Source: JAWODU01 sp046483125 (lineage in GTDB: Bacteria; Verrucomicrobiota; Kiritimatiellia; UBA8416; JAWODU01). Taken from it: DNA of 24,537 nucleotides. A program made the translations under genes and the position numbers. Below are positions 1 to 6,882 of this stretch, one piece after another. Position 1 is the first letter of the stretch. The number at the start of each line of letters is the position of its first letter. Where the stretch lies: positions 1-24,537 of the forward strand of contig JAWODU010000063.1 in assembly GCA_046483125.1 (NCBI GenBank). Reading direction: 5' to 3'. The notes under the pieces are model-generated. The model was not told where the DNA came from and made no database searches. It saw nothing but the letters and a program-made list of their open reading frames with translations.

Positions 1-1
1 A

Positions 2-1927
2 ATTGAAGACAAATACCGCACTGCCGCCGAATCCGTACTCCGGCGCTGGCTGGACGCCGTAGTGGTCAGAGATCAGGCTTCCGTGCTGGATATGCTTCAA
101 AAGCTGAAAGGCAGAAAAAACGGAAACGGCGCGGCGCTTATCAGTATTGAAAGCGTAGATAATGCGGGCAGTAACGGAAATGAAACTCTGGGGGCCCATA
201 TTCGTTGTCCTACCGCCGTGGAACCGCTTGTACGAAGGATAACGGCCAACGTGGTGGTTGTGGAAGAACCGGGTGATATGTCTCTCCCCGTTCCGGCCGG
301 CACAACCTATGTAACCTTCGACGGCATGGTCCTGAGAAGCGACGGTACGGCGGAGATGTGGACCCAACCGCCTTCCGAAACGCCGGAAGAACTGCGGGAA
401 GAAGTTTCCGGGATGGACAGCCGCATTTCGAACACGGAAAGCGCGATTAAATCTCTCGCCGAAAGACAGACCCCTCTTGCAGAAGCTCTTGCCGAAGCTG
501 TTTCATCGCTTGACGAAAAGAAGCACGCTCTCGCCGTACAGGAAGGGGAAAGCCGCCACGTGGCTCACGAGGCCGATCGGGTATCCGAGCGCCTGGAAAC
601 CGTCACGTGGGAACTGGAGAGCATAGCCGCCGAACAGGAAAAGGAATCCGACAGGGCTTTGTCCGGCAGTATAGAGGAAAACCGCGCGCGTCACCGGAAA
701 ATCAGCGCGGATATAGAATCCGCGGTATCCGAGCTGAACGAAATGGAAGACCGCCGCGAGTCCATGCAGACGGAGTTAACCGATCGGCGCGTCAAATTCA
801 CCGAACTGCGGCACGAACTCGAAAGTTTGGAAAATCGCCGTGAGTCCAGCAGGAACCACCTGGAACAGCTTGAGACCCTGGTAGCCAACCGTTCCGAAGG
901 CATCGAATCGTACAAGTCGAACATAGAATCTCTCCAGAAGGAAATAACCGAAGCCGAGAGCAGGATCCAGCCTCTTGAACAGAATGTGCGGCATGAAAAC
1001 GAACGCGCTGAACAATTGAGGGTCGCCCGCAGGGAACGGGCCGCCCGGCTCGCCGAAAAAGAACAACAGCTCGCGGCAAAGAGAGACGAACTGGAAACCA
1101 TACGCAGCGGCAAGTCTGAAATCGCGCTTAAACAGAACGAACAGCAGATAAAAAGACAGAACATCATCGACAGGGTCGGCTCCGACTACTCAATCGGCGA
1201 AGTGCAGATAGAACAGGAACCGGAACCCGAGTGGGAAAACGGCAAACCCGACATGGAGTCGCTGGAAACCTCGATTGCCGAGCTCCGCACAAAGCTCGAA
1301 GCCATGGGCCCGGTGAACCTGGTAGCCATAGATGAACACGAGGAACTGCAGGAACGGTATTCCTTCCTGACGCAAGAGCAGGACGACCTGGTAAAATCAA
1401 AAGACCAGCTTCTCAATATGATCCGGAAAATCAACCGGACCACGTCCGAAATGTTCGAATCGACTTTCGCCCAGGTGAACAGCAACTTCTCCGACATGTT
1501 CAAAAAACTTTTCGACGGAGGGTCGGCGAAACTCGTTCTGGTGGACGAAGAAGACATACTGGAATCCGGCATAGAAATTATCGCAAGGCCGCCGGGAAAA
1601 CGCCTTCAGAATATCTCGTTGCTGTCCGGCGGCGAGCGGACCCTGACAGCCGTTGCGCTCCTGTTCGCGATATACATGATCAAACCCAGTCCCTTCTGCC
1701 TTCTGGACGAGCTTGACGCCGCCCTTGACGAGTCGAACATCGGCAGATTCGTGAAAGTGCTTGAGGGATTCCTTGACCAGTCGCAGTTCGTGGTTATCAC
1801 ACACAACCGCAAAACCATAGCCGCCGCCCACGTGATTTACGGGGTGACAATGTCGGAGGAAGGTATATCCGATATTGTCTCCATGAAGTTCAGCGAAGGG
1901 GAAAAGGAACCCGTAGCCGCTAAGTAG
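2..1927 (+). CDS. smc: Chromosome segregation ATPase SMC, C-terminal part (5' end outside window)
   Basis: The reading frame is open from the first full codon of the window, so this is the 3' part of a longer gene; about 641 residues are visible. The first ~110 residues resemble the SMC hinge (the WLDAVVVRD motif, and GTTYVTFDG near nt 300-345). A long Glu/Arg/Lys-rich antiparallel coiled coil follows, to about nt 1250. The C-terminal head domain carries the ABC signature LSGGER (nt 1622-1639), a Walker B with catalytic acidic residue in CLLDELDAAL (about nt 1697-1725), and a VITHNR switch motif. SMC dimers bridge through the hinge and use head-head ATP hydrolysis with ScpA/ScpB to condense and segregate the chromosome; scpA/scpB are not in this window. 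The N-terminal head with Walker A must lie upstream. A repeat begins only 7 bp after the stop. Family assignment is secure. Confidence 0.96.
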   Translation: MEDKYRTAAESVLRRWLDAVVVRDQASVLDMLQKLKGRKNGNGAALISIESVDNAGSNGNETLGAHIRCPTAVEPLVRRITANVVVVEEPGDMSLPVPAGTTYVTFDGMVLRSDGTAEMWTQPPSETPEELREEVSGMDSRISNTESAIKSLAERQTPLAEALAEAVSSLDEKKHALAVQEGESRHVAHEADRVSERLETVTWELESIAAEQEKESDRALSGSIEENRARHRKISADIESAVSELNEMEDRRESMQTELTDRRVKFTELRHELESLENRRESSRNHLEQLETLVANRSEGIESYKSNIESLQKEITEAESRIQPLEQNVRHENERAEQLRVARRERAARLAEKEQQLAAKRDELETIRSGKSEIALKQNEQQIKRQNIIDRVGSDYSIGEVQIEQEPEPEWENGKPDMESLETSIAELRTKLEAMGPVNLVAIDEHEELQERYSFLTQEQDDLVKSKDQLLNMIRKINRTTSEMFESTFAQVNSNFSDMFKKLFDGGSAKLVLVDEEDILESGIEIIARPPGKRLQNISLLSGGERTLTAVALLFAIYMIKPSPFCLLDELDAALDESNIGRFVKVLEGFLDQSQFVVITHNRKTIAAAHVIYGVTMSEEGISDIVSMKFSEGEKEPVAAK

Positions 1928-1934
1928 GGCGTCC

Positions 1935-2175
1935 AGCCCCGCGTCACGCATTTCGTTCGCAAATCGAACCGCGATCTCACCGCTTCTGCTTCGTTTCCGC
2001 CCTCCTCGGGTATATGTATACACGCTCGGAGGCCGGGGCCTTGCAGAAGCGGCAAGCTTGCGATCCGATTTGCGAATCCTTCGGAAACGGAATGCGTGAC
2101 GCACCAACCCGCATCGCTGGCGGCGACTGGAAGCTCCTCTGCGCCGCCGGACGCGATGCAAGGGGAGCAGAGCAG
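1935..2175 (+). repeat. Long foldback repeat, copy 1
   Basis: This ~241-bp unit is repeated in the same orientation at 3490-3732, with about seven differences. Its core (1941-2102, 162 bp) is an imperfect palindrome: GCGTCACGC at the left end pairs with GCGTGACGC at the right end, TTCGCAAATCG pairs with CGATTTGCGAA, ACCGCTTCTGC pairs with GCAGAAGCGG, and CCTCC pairs with GGAGG around a GTATATGTATAC centre. A second hairpin follows (GCATCGC..TGGCGGCG at 2111-2125 against CGCCGCCGG..GCGATGC at 2142-2159). It starts 7 bp after the smc stop codon, so it would be transcribed as a long hairpin at the 3' end of the smc mRNA. No transposase is attached. A non-autonomous foldback (MITE-like) element or a structured 3' processing element are both possible. 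Confidence 0.85.
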
Positions 2176-2251
2176 GAGATACGTTGTGGGTAGTGTTCTT
2201 ATGATCCTGTAAATCCAGTAGATCCTGTCTAAAACAATCTTCTCTTCTACC

Positions 2252-2298
2252 ATCTTAATCGCAATCTTAATCATAATCTTAATCGCAATCTTAATCTC
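2252..2298. repeat. 12-bp tandem repeats (CTTAATCGCAAT type)
   Basis: There are about four units of a 12-mer beginning CTTAAT, alternating CTTAATCGCAAT and CTTAATCATAAT. Related arrays occur at 3813-3850, 4028-4091, 24152-24172 and 24311-24341, always on the same strand. The opposite strand reads as an Ile/Lys string, which creates false open frames. Confidence 0.85.
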
Positions 2299-2303
2299 TC
2301 CCT

Positions 2304-2372
2304 CTCTCGTCTGCCCTCCGTCCTCTGTCATCCGCCCTCTGTCGTCCGTCATCCGTCATCCGCCCTCTGTCC
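2304..2372. repeat. Heptamer tandem repeats (YGYCVTC type)
   Basis: About nine units of a degenerate 7-mer are visible, for example TGTCATC, CGCCCTC, TGTCGTC, CGTCATC, CGTCATC, CGCCCTC. The plus strand is almost entirely pyrimidine with interspersed G. A second array of the same heptamer occurs at about 4097-4171. The period of 7 recalls the short tandemly repeated repetitive (STRR) heptamers described in filamentous cyanobacteria, although the motif differs. Confidence 0.8.
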
Positions 2373-2537
2373 CGACCTTCGGCGAACATGGTTCGCCTCC
2401 TACATGTACGCGTGAGGACACGCGTTACTACACCTTCCGGCGTTGTAGTAGCGGGTGTCTCACCCGCAGGGCTTTCGCAGGAGCCGATCCCCCGATCGGC
2501 GAAGGTCCGGTTGCAGCAGCGGGTGTCTCACCCGCAA
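2371..2537. repeat. Cluster of five small REP-like hairpins
   Basis: Five short hairpins lie side by side. Stems: GGCGAAC/GTTCGCC (2381-2397), ACGCGTG/CACGCGT (2408-2425), GCGGGTG/CACCCGC (2451-2467), GCCGATC/GATCGGC (2483-2500) and GCGGGTG/CACCCGC again (2519-2535). The first two read as minus-strand units and the last three as plus-strand units. Each stem is preceded by a leader of the form TAGTA, TAGGAG, CAGGAG or CAGCAG, and two types end in CGAAGGTC. Two more members occur at 4171-4247. Confidence 0.75.
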
Positions 2538-2612
2538 AAACTAATAGCTTGACTAAGGGCCCACGCAAAAATAACTTCACATTTTGGCCGCCGATGCATC
2601 GCGTAGAAACAT

Positions 2613-3413
2613 ATGGTCACTATGACTGAGAACATCAACGATTTACTGGAATGCGCGAAGGATGCCGCGCGGGCGGGCGGAACCCATGCTTTGAACAACC
2701 CCGGCCGCAGGCAGGATACCATTCTCGATGCGGCTCATGACGTGAAACTGGAACTCGACGTTGAGTGCCAGGAAAGGGTCCTTGAAGTAATACGTTCCAG
2801 GTTCCCGGATCATTCCATTCTCGGCGAAGAAGACAAACCCGGAAGCTCTGCACAAGCCGCGGATGGAACCTGCCGCTGGATTGTTGATCCAATAGACGGA
2901 ACGGTCAACTTCTTCCACCGGCTTCCCATCTGGTGCTGTTCGGTTGCCGCGGAATTGAACGGCCGGACCGTGGCGGCGGCTGTCTACGCGCCCGAACTCG
3001 GGGAACTGTACGAGGCGTCCGAGGACGGCGAAGCGCTGTGCAACGGGAAGGCAATATCCGTTTCCCGGACCGCATCGATTGAGAAAGCCATGATTTACAC
3101 TGGCATGGACATCCGCAGGGAAACCGGCTCGCGGCCGCTTGGGCTGTTCGAAAAACTGGTGTTCAATACACAGAAAGCGCGGATTGTGGGATCGGCGGCG
3201 CTGGATTTGTGCCGCATTGCGCGGGGTCAGGGGGACGGGTATTTTGAGACGGGGATCTTCGTGTGGGATATTGCCGCCGCCGCGCTGATCCTGGAAAGGG
3301 CCGGCGGGAAAGCAGAGTTACTCCGGGAAATGGGTAACGGCCGGCTTGTGTACCTTGCCACGAACGGGCGCATACACGAGCAGTTGAAGGCAGTAATGGA
3401 TACGGGCACGTAG
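2613..3413 (+). CDS. Inositol monophosphatase family (SuhB/ImpA-like) phosphatase
   Basis: This 266-residue protein has the normal length of the Mg2+-dependent inositol monophosphatase fold. Its motifs are in the canonical order: DVKLELD (43-49), the metal-binding GEED (71-74), the signature VDPIDGTVNF (91-100) with metal ligands D92 and D95, and WDIAAAALI (218-226), whose Asp (D219) completes the metal site. Members hydrolyse inositol-1-phosphate, fructose-1,6-bisphosphate, PAP or related phosphomonoesters in the cytosol; the sequence does not decide the substrate, and SuhB can also bind RNA polymerase in enterobacteria. Two in-frame ATGs exist (2613 and 2622). Neither has a clear Shine-Dalgarno, so the start is uncertain by three codons. 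It is flanked on both sides by repeat blocks, so it is probably transcribed alone. Confidence 0.93.
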   Translation: MVTMTENINDLLECAKDAARAGGTHALNNPGRRQDTILDAAHDVKLELDVECQERVLEVIRSRFPDHSILGEEDKPGSSAQAADGTCRWIVDPIDGTVNFFHRLPIWCCSVAAELNGRTVAAAVYAPELGELYEASEDGEALCNGKAISVSRTASIEKAMIYTGMDIRRETGSRPLGLFEKLVFNTQKARIVGSAALDLCRIARGQGDGYFETGIFVWDIAAAALILERAGGKAELLREMGNGRLVYLATNGRIHEQLKAVMDTGT

Positions 3414-3489
3414 GCACTGAGTGTAGCCCCCGCCACGCAGCCGGAGCGCGGGAGGGATTCGGGTTCTCTGGGTTGTGCTTGTGCCCTCT

Positions 3490-3732
3490 AGCCCCGCGTC
3501 ACGCATTTCGTTCGCAAATCGAACCGCGATCTCACCGCTTCTGCTTCGTTTCCGCCCTCCTCGGGTATATGTATACACGCTCGGAGGGCGGGGCCTTGCA
3601 GAAGCGGCAAGCTTGCGATCCGATTTGCGAATCCTTCGGAAGCGAAATGCGTGACGCACCAGCCCGCATCGCTGGCGGCGTACTGGAAGCTCCTCTGCGC
3701 CGCCGGACGCGATGCAATGGGAGCAGGGCAGT
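3490..3732 (+). repeat. Long foldback repeat, copy 2
   Basis: This is the second copy of the element at 1935-2175, in the same orientation, with its 162-bp foldback core at 3496-3657 and its second hairpin at 3666-3715. It pairs slightly better than copy 1: the right arm GAAGCGAAATGCG matches the left arm more closely, and the inner GCCCTCC/GGAGGGC stem is perfect here but broken in copy 1. It lies 76 bp after the phosphatase stop codon. No target-site duplication was evident by eye. Confidence 0.85.
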
Positions 3733-3767
3733 AGAGACATTGTCGGTCCTTCCATGGACTAAGCATA

Positions 3768-3806
3768 GGGACTAGGTGTACGGAGTAGGTGTAAAGACTA
3801 GGTGCC
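3768..3806. repeat. Short tandem repeat, GGACTAGGTGTA type
   Basis: Three degenerate units of about 13 bp are visible (GGACTAGGTGTAC, GGAGTAGGTGTAAA, GACTAGGTGCCC). The same GGACTAGGTGT word closes each copy of the inverted-repeat module at about 4006, 24287 and 24501, which ties this array to that module. Confidence 0.65.
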
Positions 3807-3845
3807 CATTCTCCCATCTTAATCCCAATCTTAATCATAATCTTT

Positions 3846-4042
3846 ATCTCCCACTCTTAATCGACCCGCTTAACCGCCACCCTTTCCGCCGCGGCCGCGG
3901 CGGACGGTTACACTTAACCGCCAAACTTGATCGATTCTTGCTCAACAACTACGGCCAAAGCGGGTCGAGTAAGCGTAAACGAGCAGGTGTTGCGACTAAG
4001 TGTATGGACTAGGTGTCCCTCCCCTCCCATCTTAATCCCAAT
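3846..4042 (+). repeat. Inverted-repeat module, copy A, with 20-bp GC palindrome
   Basis: The module runs from ATCTCCCACTC through to the CCATCTTAATCCCAAT repeats. Two arms, at about 3853-3872 (ACTCTTAATCGACCCGCTTA) and 3957-3976 (AAAGCGGGTCGAGTAAGCGT), are inverted repeats matching at about 17 of 20 positions. Between them lies the perfect 20-bp palindrome TCCGCCGCGGCCGCGGCGGA (3885-3904), flanked by direct repeats CTTAACCGCC. Two further copies occur at 24172-24323 and 24341-24537. No coding function is supported. Confidence 0.85.
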
Positions 4043-4094
4043 CTTAATCATAATCTTTATCTCCCCACATCTTAATCCCCATCTTAATCTCTCC
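4028..4094. repeat. 12-bp tandem repeats (CTTAATCCCAAT type), second locus
   Basis: CTTAATCCCAAT, CTTAATCATAAT, CTTTATCTCCCCACAT, CTTAATCCCCAT and CTTAATCTCTCC succeed each other here. The array sits between the inverted-repeat module and the heptamers, as the corresponding 12-mers precede the heptamers in block 1. Confidence 0.75.
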
Positions 4095-4096
4095 CT

Positions 4097-4171
4097 CTGT
4101 CGTCTGCCGTCCGTCGTCTGTCGTCTGTCGTCTGCCCTCTGTCATCCGTCGTCCGTTATCTGTCCTCCGTC
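4097..4171. repeat. Heptamer tandem repeats (TCYGYCN type), second locus
   Basis: About eleven consecutive 7-bp units are visible, for example TCTGTCG, TCTGCCG, TCCGTCG, TCTGTCG, TCTGTCG, TCTGCCC, TCTGTCA, TCCGTCG. It is the same motif and strand as the array at 2304-2372, and it is likewise followed directly by the CCCGACCTTCGGCGAAC hairpin. Confidence 0.8.
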
Positions 4172-4247
4172 CCGACCTTCGGCGAACAGTGGTTCGCCTC
4201 TTACGCACCTCTTCTGCAGGAACCGATCCTCTGATCGGCGAACATCC
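4171..4247. repeat. Two small REP-like hairpins abutting the ATPase gene
   Basis: The first stem, GGCGAAC/GTTCGCC (4181-4198), reads as a minus-strand unit. The second, CCGATC/GATCGG (4223-4238), reads as a plus-strand unit with leader GCAGGAA and tail CGAACATCC. They are close copies of the units at 2371-2400 and 2476-2510. The second ends one base before the first plausible start codon of the downstream gene. Confidence 0.7.
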
Positions 4248-5063
4248 GTGAAAGACGTGGTTGCTCCCATCCCGCATCGCCCGCGCGTTAAATTGATTCT
4301 GAAGAAATACGGTGATATCATCCCTGCAATGGATCGGGATATTACAGATCACTGCGCGGAAATAGACCGCTGTAACCAGCGGGGCGGGCGGATGCTGTCG
4401 ATAGTCGACCTCATGGAGGCGGGTACCCTGAACCGCGATATTGCCGCCTATTCCCTTGCAGCTATCGGGAACGGCTGTTCTTTCATGATCGGGGCGATGC
4501 CCGGAGGGGCGGGCAAAACCACCGTTATGGGAGCACTGTTGAATTTCGTTCCTTGCGGTGTCACGCTTCTGCCGGCGGACGGTATCGAGTCCGTGGAACG
4601 CGGTCTGGCCGACACTCAGAGACGCTGTTTCATCTGCCATGAAATCGGTTCCGGGCCCTATTACGCCTATCTGTGGGGTGAAGCACTGCGGCGGTATTTC
4701 CGACTGCCGGAAGCGGGCCATATCCTGGCCACGAATCTGCACGCCGACACGTTTGAACAGGCGCGCAGGCAGGTCCGGGACGAAAATGGAGTGTCTTCCG
4801 GCGCCTTCAGGCGCATGAACCTGGTATATTTCCTCTCCGTGGAAGGCGGATTCAGAAGGCGTCGGCGCGTTGCTTCAATATGGGAAAGTAACGGCAAAGA
4901 TGAACACCGGCCGGTTTTCGGCAATGGTACGGACGACCCGCTGTCGAAAAGCCGGATTGTCACTTCGGACATGTTCCGGTCTGCAGGCAAGGTAATCGAC
5001 AACGTGACCCGGAGCGGGGCCCGGACAATAGAGGAAGTAAGAAAAACCGTTATTTGGGCGTAA
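4248..5063 (+). CDS. Orphan secretion-type P-loop ATPase, FlaI/CpaF (type II/IV secretion ATPase)-like, compact
   Basis: The ~271-residue protein keeps the core of a secretion ATPase. A stretch of the form LSIVDLMEAGT..DIAAYSLAAI (50-73) matches the FlaI/CpaF pre-P-loop region. It is followed by a Walker A GAMPGGAGKTT (82-92), a hydrophobic strand with acidic residue CFICHEIG (127-134) as likely Walker B, and the His-box-like GHILATNLHAD (157-167). It is much shorter than normal members and lacks the usual N-terminal domain. Three starts are possible in frame: GTG 4248, GTG 4257 and ATG 4329; none has a good Shine-Dalgarno. I chose 4248 because everything upstream is repeat sequence. It does not sit in the secretion cluster and no pilin or membrane partner is adjacent. 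The role is unknown; it could be a motor for a distant system or a decayed relic, although the frame is intact and its codon use looks normal. Confidence 0.72.
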   Translation: MKDVVAPIPHRPRVKLILKKYGDIIPAMDRDITDHCAEIDRCNQRGGRMLSIVDLMEAGTLNRDIAAYSLAAIGNGCSFMIGAMPGGAGKTTVMGALLNFVPCGVTLLPADGIESVERGLADTQRRCFICHEIGSGPYYAYLWGEALRRYFRLPEAGHILATNLHADTFEQARRQVRDENGVSSGAFRRMNLVYFLSVEGGFRRRRRVASIWESNGKDEHRPVFGNGTDDPLSKSRIVTSDMFRSAGKVIDNVTRSGARTIEEVRKTVIWA

Positions 5064-5121
5064 GAGTCTCTTGTAATCGCCGCAGTCAAGGGCTTATAAC
5101 ATCCGGAATGGAACGGCAGGT

Positions 5122-6804
5122 ATGACACTTTCGATAACAAAGAGCATCGGCGATAGACTGGGACTGCTTTACGGGGAGCGGGCTCCGCAAATCGCTTCCC
5201 GGCTCGTTTCCCTGCTGGAAGCGCATCATAAAGCCCCCGATGTTCACAGGCCCGTATGGAGTGAACGGGACGTTGTTCTTATTACTTACGGCGACACGGT
5301 CCGGTCGCCGGGTCATACCCATCTTCATTCCCTCAACCGTTTCCTTAACGCCTGGCTCTCGGGCATAGTCAACACTGTCCATATTCTTCCTTTCCAGCCT
5401 TATTCCTCGGACGACGGTTTTTCCGTGATGGACTACCGTTCGGTAAATCCGGAACTGGGTGACTGGAAAGACATTAAAAAAATCGGGGAATCGTTTCACC
5501 TCATGGCGGACCTGGTGCTCAACCACGTCTCCGCGCAGGGGCAATGGGCGCGGGCATACCGCGAAGGGCATGAAAAATACCGTGACTATTTTATCGAAAT
5601 GCCCGAGGACGCGGATCTTGCGGAAGTGGTCCGCCCTCGAAGCCTGCCCCTGCTGACTCCCGTGCAGACGTCCCGCGGCACAAGGCACGTATGGACAACT
5701 TTCAGCGCGGATCAGCTCGATCTTGATTACAGCAATCCCGAAGTTTTGATGGAAATGATAGATATACTGATGCTTTATGTTTCAATGGGAGCGCGGATAA
5801 TCAGGCTCGACGCGATAGCCTACCTCTGGAAGAAAGCCGGCACCTGTTCGATACATCTTCCGGAAACCCATGCCGTAGTACAGTTGATCCGTGAAATCCT
5901 GGAACAATGCGCTCCCGGGGTCCTGCTGGTGACCGAAACCAACGTGCCGCATGAAGAAAATGTAAGTTATTTCGGGGACGGTACAAATGAAGCACACATG
6001 GTTTACCAGTTTGCCCTCCCGCCTCTGGTACTTTACTCACTGCTCTACGGCGACGCCAGGGTGCTGAGCGAATGGGCCGGAAGGGTGCGCCCGCCGACGG
6101 AACTGACGACATTTTTCAATTTTACCGCCTCCCACGACGGCGTGGGATTAAGACCGCTGGAGGGAATTGTGCCCGAAGAAAACATCCGGCACATGATCTC
6201 TGAAATTCGGGAAAGGGGCGGGCTCGTCTCCACGAGAAAGCATAAGGACGGCACGGACAGCCCCTACGAACTGAATGTTTCCTATTTCAGCGCCATGCGC
6301 GATCCCGGCGATCCCGACGACAACCCGAGCATCAAACGTTTCCTCGCTTCCCAGGCCATAGCGCTTGCCCTGCAGGGAATGCCGGCGCTTTATTTCCACA
6401 GCGTCTTCGCCACCCCCAACGCCCATGACTGGGTAAAACGGACCGGTTCCAACCGTTCCATAAACCGAAGGAAGTACGGCGCGGACGAATTGCACCGGCT
6501 TCTTCGCGAACCGGGGTCCTCAGCTTCGAGAGTTTACGAATCAATCGCTCATATCGTGCGCACGAGAACGGCGGAGCCGTCATTTCACCCGAACACGGAA
6601 CAGCAGGTACTCGACCTGCATCCGTCCCTGTTCGCGATACGCCGCGGCAGTATCATCGCGATAACCAACGTAAGCAAAACGCCCCTCAGCATCAGTCTGC
6701 ACGGGACCCGGGCCGGATCCGTTCCGGACATTCTCAACAGCGAAAACGTATCCGCCGGAGACGTGCCGCTCGGCGCCTACGAAACCCGATGGCTTAAAGT
6801 CTGA
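5122..6804 (+). CDS. GH13_18 phosphorylase, glucosylglycerate phosphorylase-like (sucrose phosphorylase family)
   Basis: The 560-residue protein has the GH13 catalytic motifs in order: region I DLVLNH (130-135), the nucleophile in RLDAIAYLWKKAGT (D230), the acid/base Glu in LLVTETNVPHEEN (E272), and the transition-state Asp in ASHDGVG (D339). The RLDA.AYLWK..GT...HLPETH and TETNVPHEEN..YFGDG blocks are those of the GH13_18 branch around glucosylglycerate phosphorylase (E. coli YcjM type) rather than bifidobacterial sucrose phosphorylase. Such enzymes use phosphate to split glucosyl-glycerate (or sucrose) into alpha-glucose 1-phosphate and the acceptor, in the cytosol, with retention. It has no signal peptide. 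The ATG at 5122 has a weak AGG 4 bp upstream. It starts 58 bp after the ATPase gene, and no transporter or glucosyl-glycerate synthesis gene is nearby. The subfamily call is from memory of motifs, so the exact substrate is uncertain. Confidence 0.88.
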   Translation: MTLSITKSIGDRLGLLYGERAPQIASRLVSLLEAHHKAPDVHRPVWSERDVVLITYGDTVRSPGHTHLHSLNRFLNAWLSGIVNTVHILPFQPYSSDDGFSVMDYRSVNPELGDWKDIKKIGESFHLMADLVLNHVSAQGQWARAYREGHEKYRDYFIEMPEDADLAEVVRPRSLPLLTPVQTSRGTRHVWTTFSADQLDLDYSNPEVLMEMIDILMLYVSMGARIIRLDAIAYLWKKAGTCSIHLPETHAVVQLIREILEQCAPGVLLVTETNVPHEENVSYFGDGTNEAHMVYQFALPPLVLYSLLYGDARVLSEWAGRVRPPTELTTFFNFTASHDGVGLRPLEGIVPEENIRHMISEIRERGGLVSTRKHKDGTDSPYELNVSYFSAMRDPGDPDDNPSIKRFLASQAIALALQGMPALYFHSVFATPNAHDWVKRTGSNRSINRRKYGADELHRLLREPGSSASRVYESIAHIVRTRTAEPSFHPNTEQQVLDLHPSLFAIRRGSIIAITNVSKTPLSISLHGTRAGSVPDILNSENVSAGDVPLGAYETRWLKV

Positions 6805-6882
6805 GGGCTCAAGCAGTTCCTGTTTCAACGGGATATTTTTTGCAAATAAGAACTATAGATGATAGAAGGTCATTTTTCGGAA

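Larger units (their letters stand above)
1928..2612. other. Intergenic repeat block 1 (no gene)
   Basis: These 685 bp contain no credible gene. In order they hold a 162-bp foldback repeat with a second small hairpin (1935-2175), a short unremarkable stretch, 12-bp tandem repeats (2252-2298), heptamer tandem repeats (about 2304-2372) and five small hairpins (2371-2537). Minus-strand open frames across it are composition artefacts: they translate to low-complexity K/I-rich or R-rich strings, and the same string recurs at the second repeat locus. No convincing promoter for the downstream phosphatase gene was seen. Confidence 0.85.
3414..4247. other. Intergenic repeat block 2 (no gene)
   Basis: These 834 bp hold no credible gene. 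From left to right they contain a short spacer, the second long foldback repeat (3490-3732), three ACTAGGTGT-type units (3768-3806), 12-bp CTTAAT repeats (3813-3850), an inverted-repeat module with a GC palindrome (3846-4027), more 12-bp repeats (4028-4091), heptamers (about 4097-4171) and two small hairpins (4171-4247). The module order parallels block 1. Frames open across it are artefacts, including the in-frame upstream extension of the ATPase gene at 4248. Confidence 0.85.

Noticed and set aside
1397..2161. Long minus-strand open frame antisense to smc and running into the repeat
   Set aside because: It is a shadow of the smc coding frame joined to the foldback repeat; the Arg-rich part recurs at 3318-3755 only because the DNA repeat recurs.
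3473..3775. Open frames on both strands of the second foldback repeat
   Set aside because: They follow the repeat, have no ribosome binding site and give compositionally odd proteins; the frame is not kept between the two copies.
3846..4042. Integron attC-like recombination sites in the inverted-repeat module
   Set aside because: The arms do not carry the RYYYAAC and GTTRRRY core sites in the needed positions, and there are no gene cassettes or integrase.
3927..4247. In-frame N-terminal extension of the ATPase gene back to an ATG at 3927
   Set aside because: The sequence is built of the inverted-repeat module, 12-mers, heptamers and hairpins that recur at other sites; the translation is low-complexity Ser/Pro/Ile-rich and shares nothing with the family.
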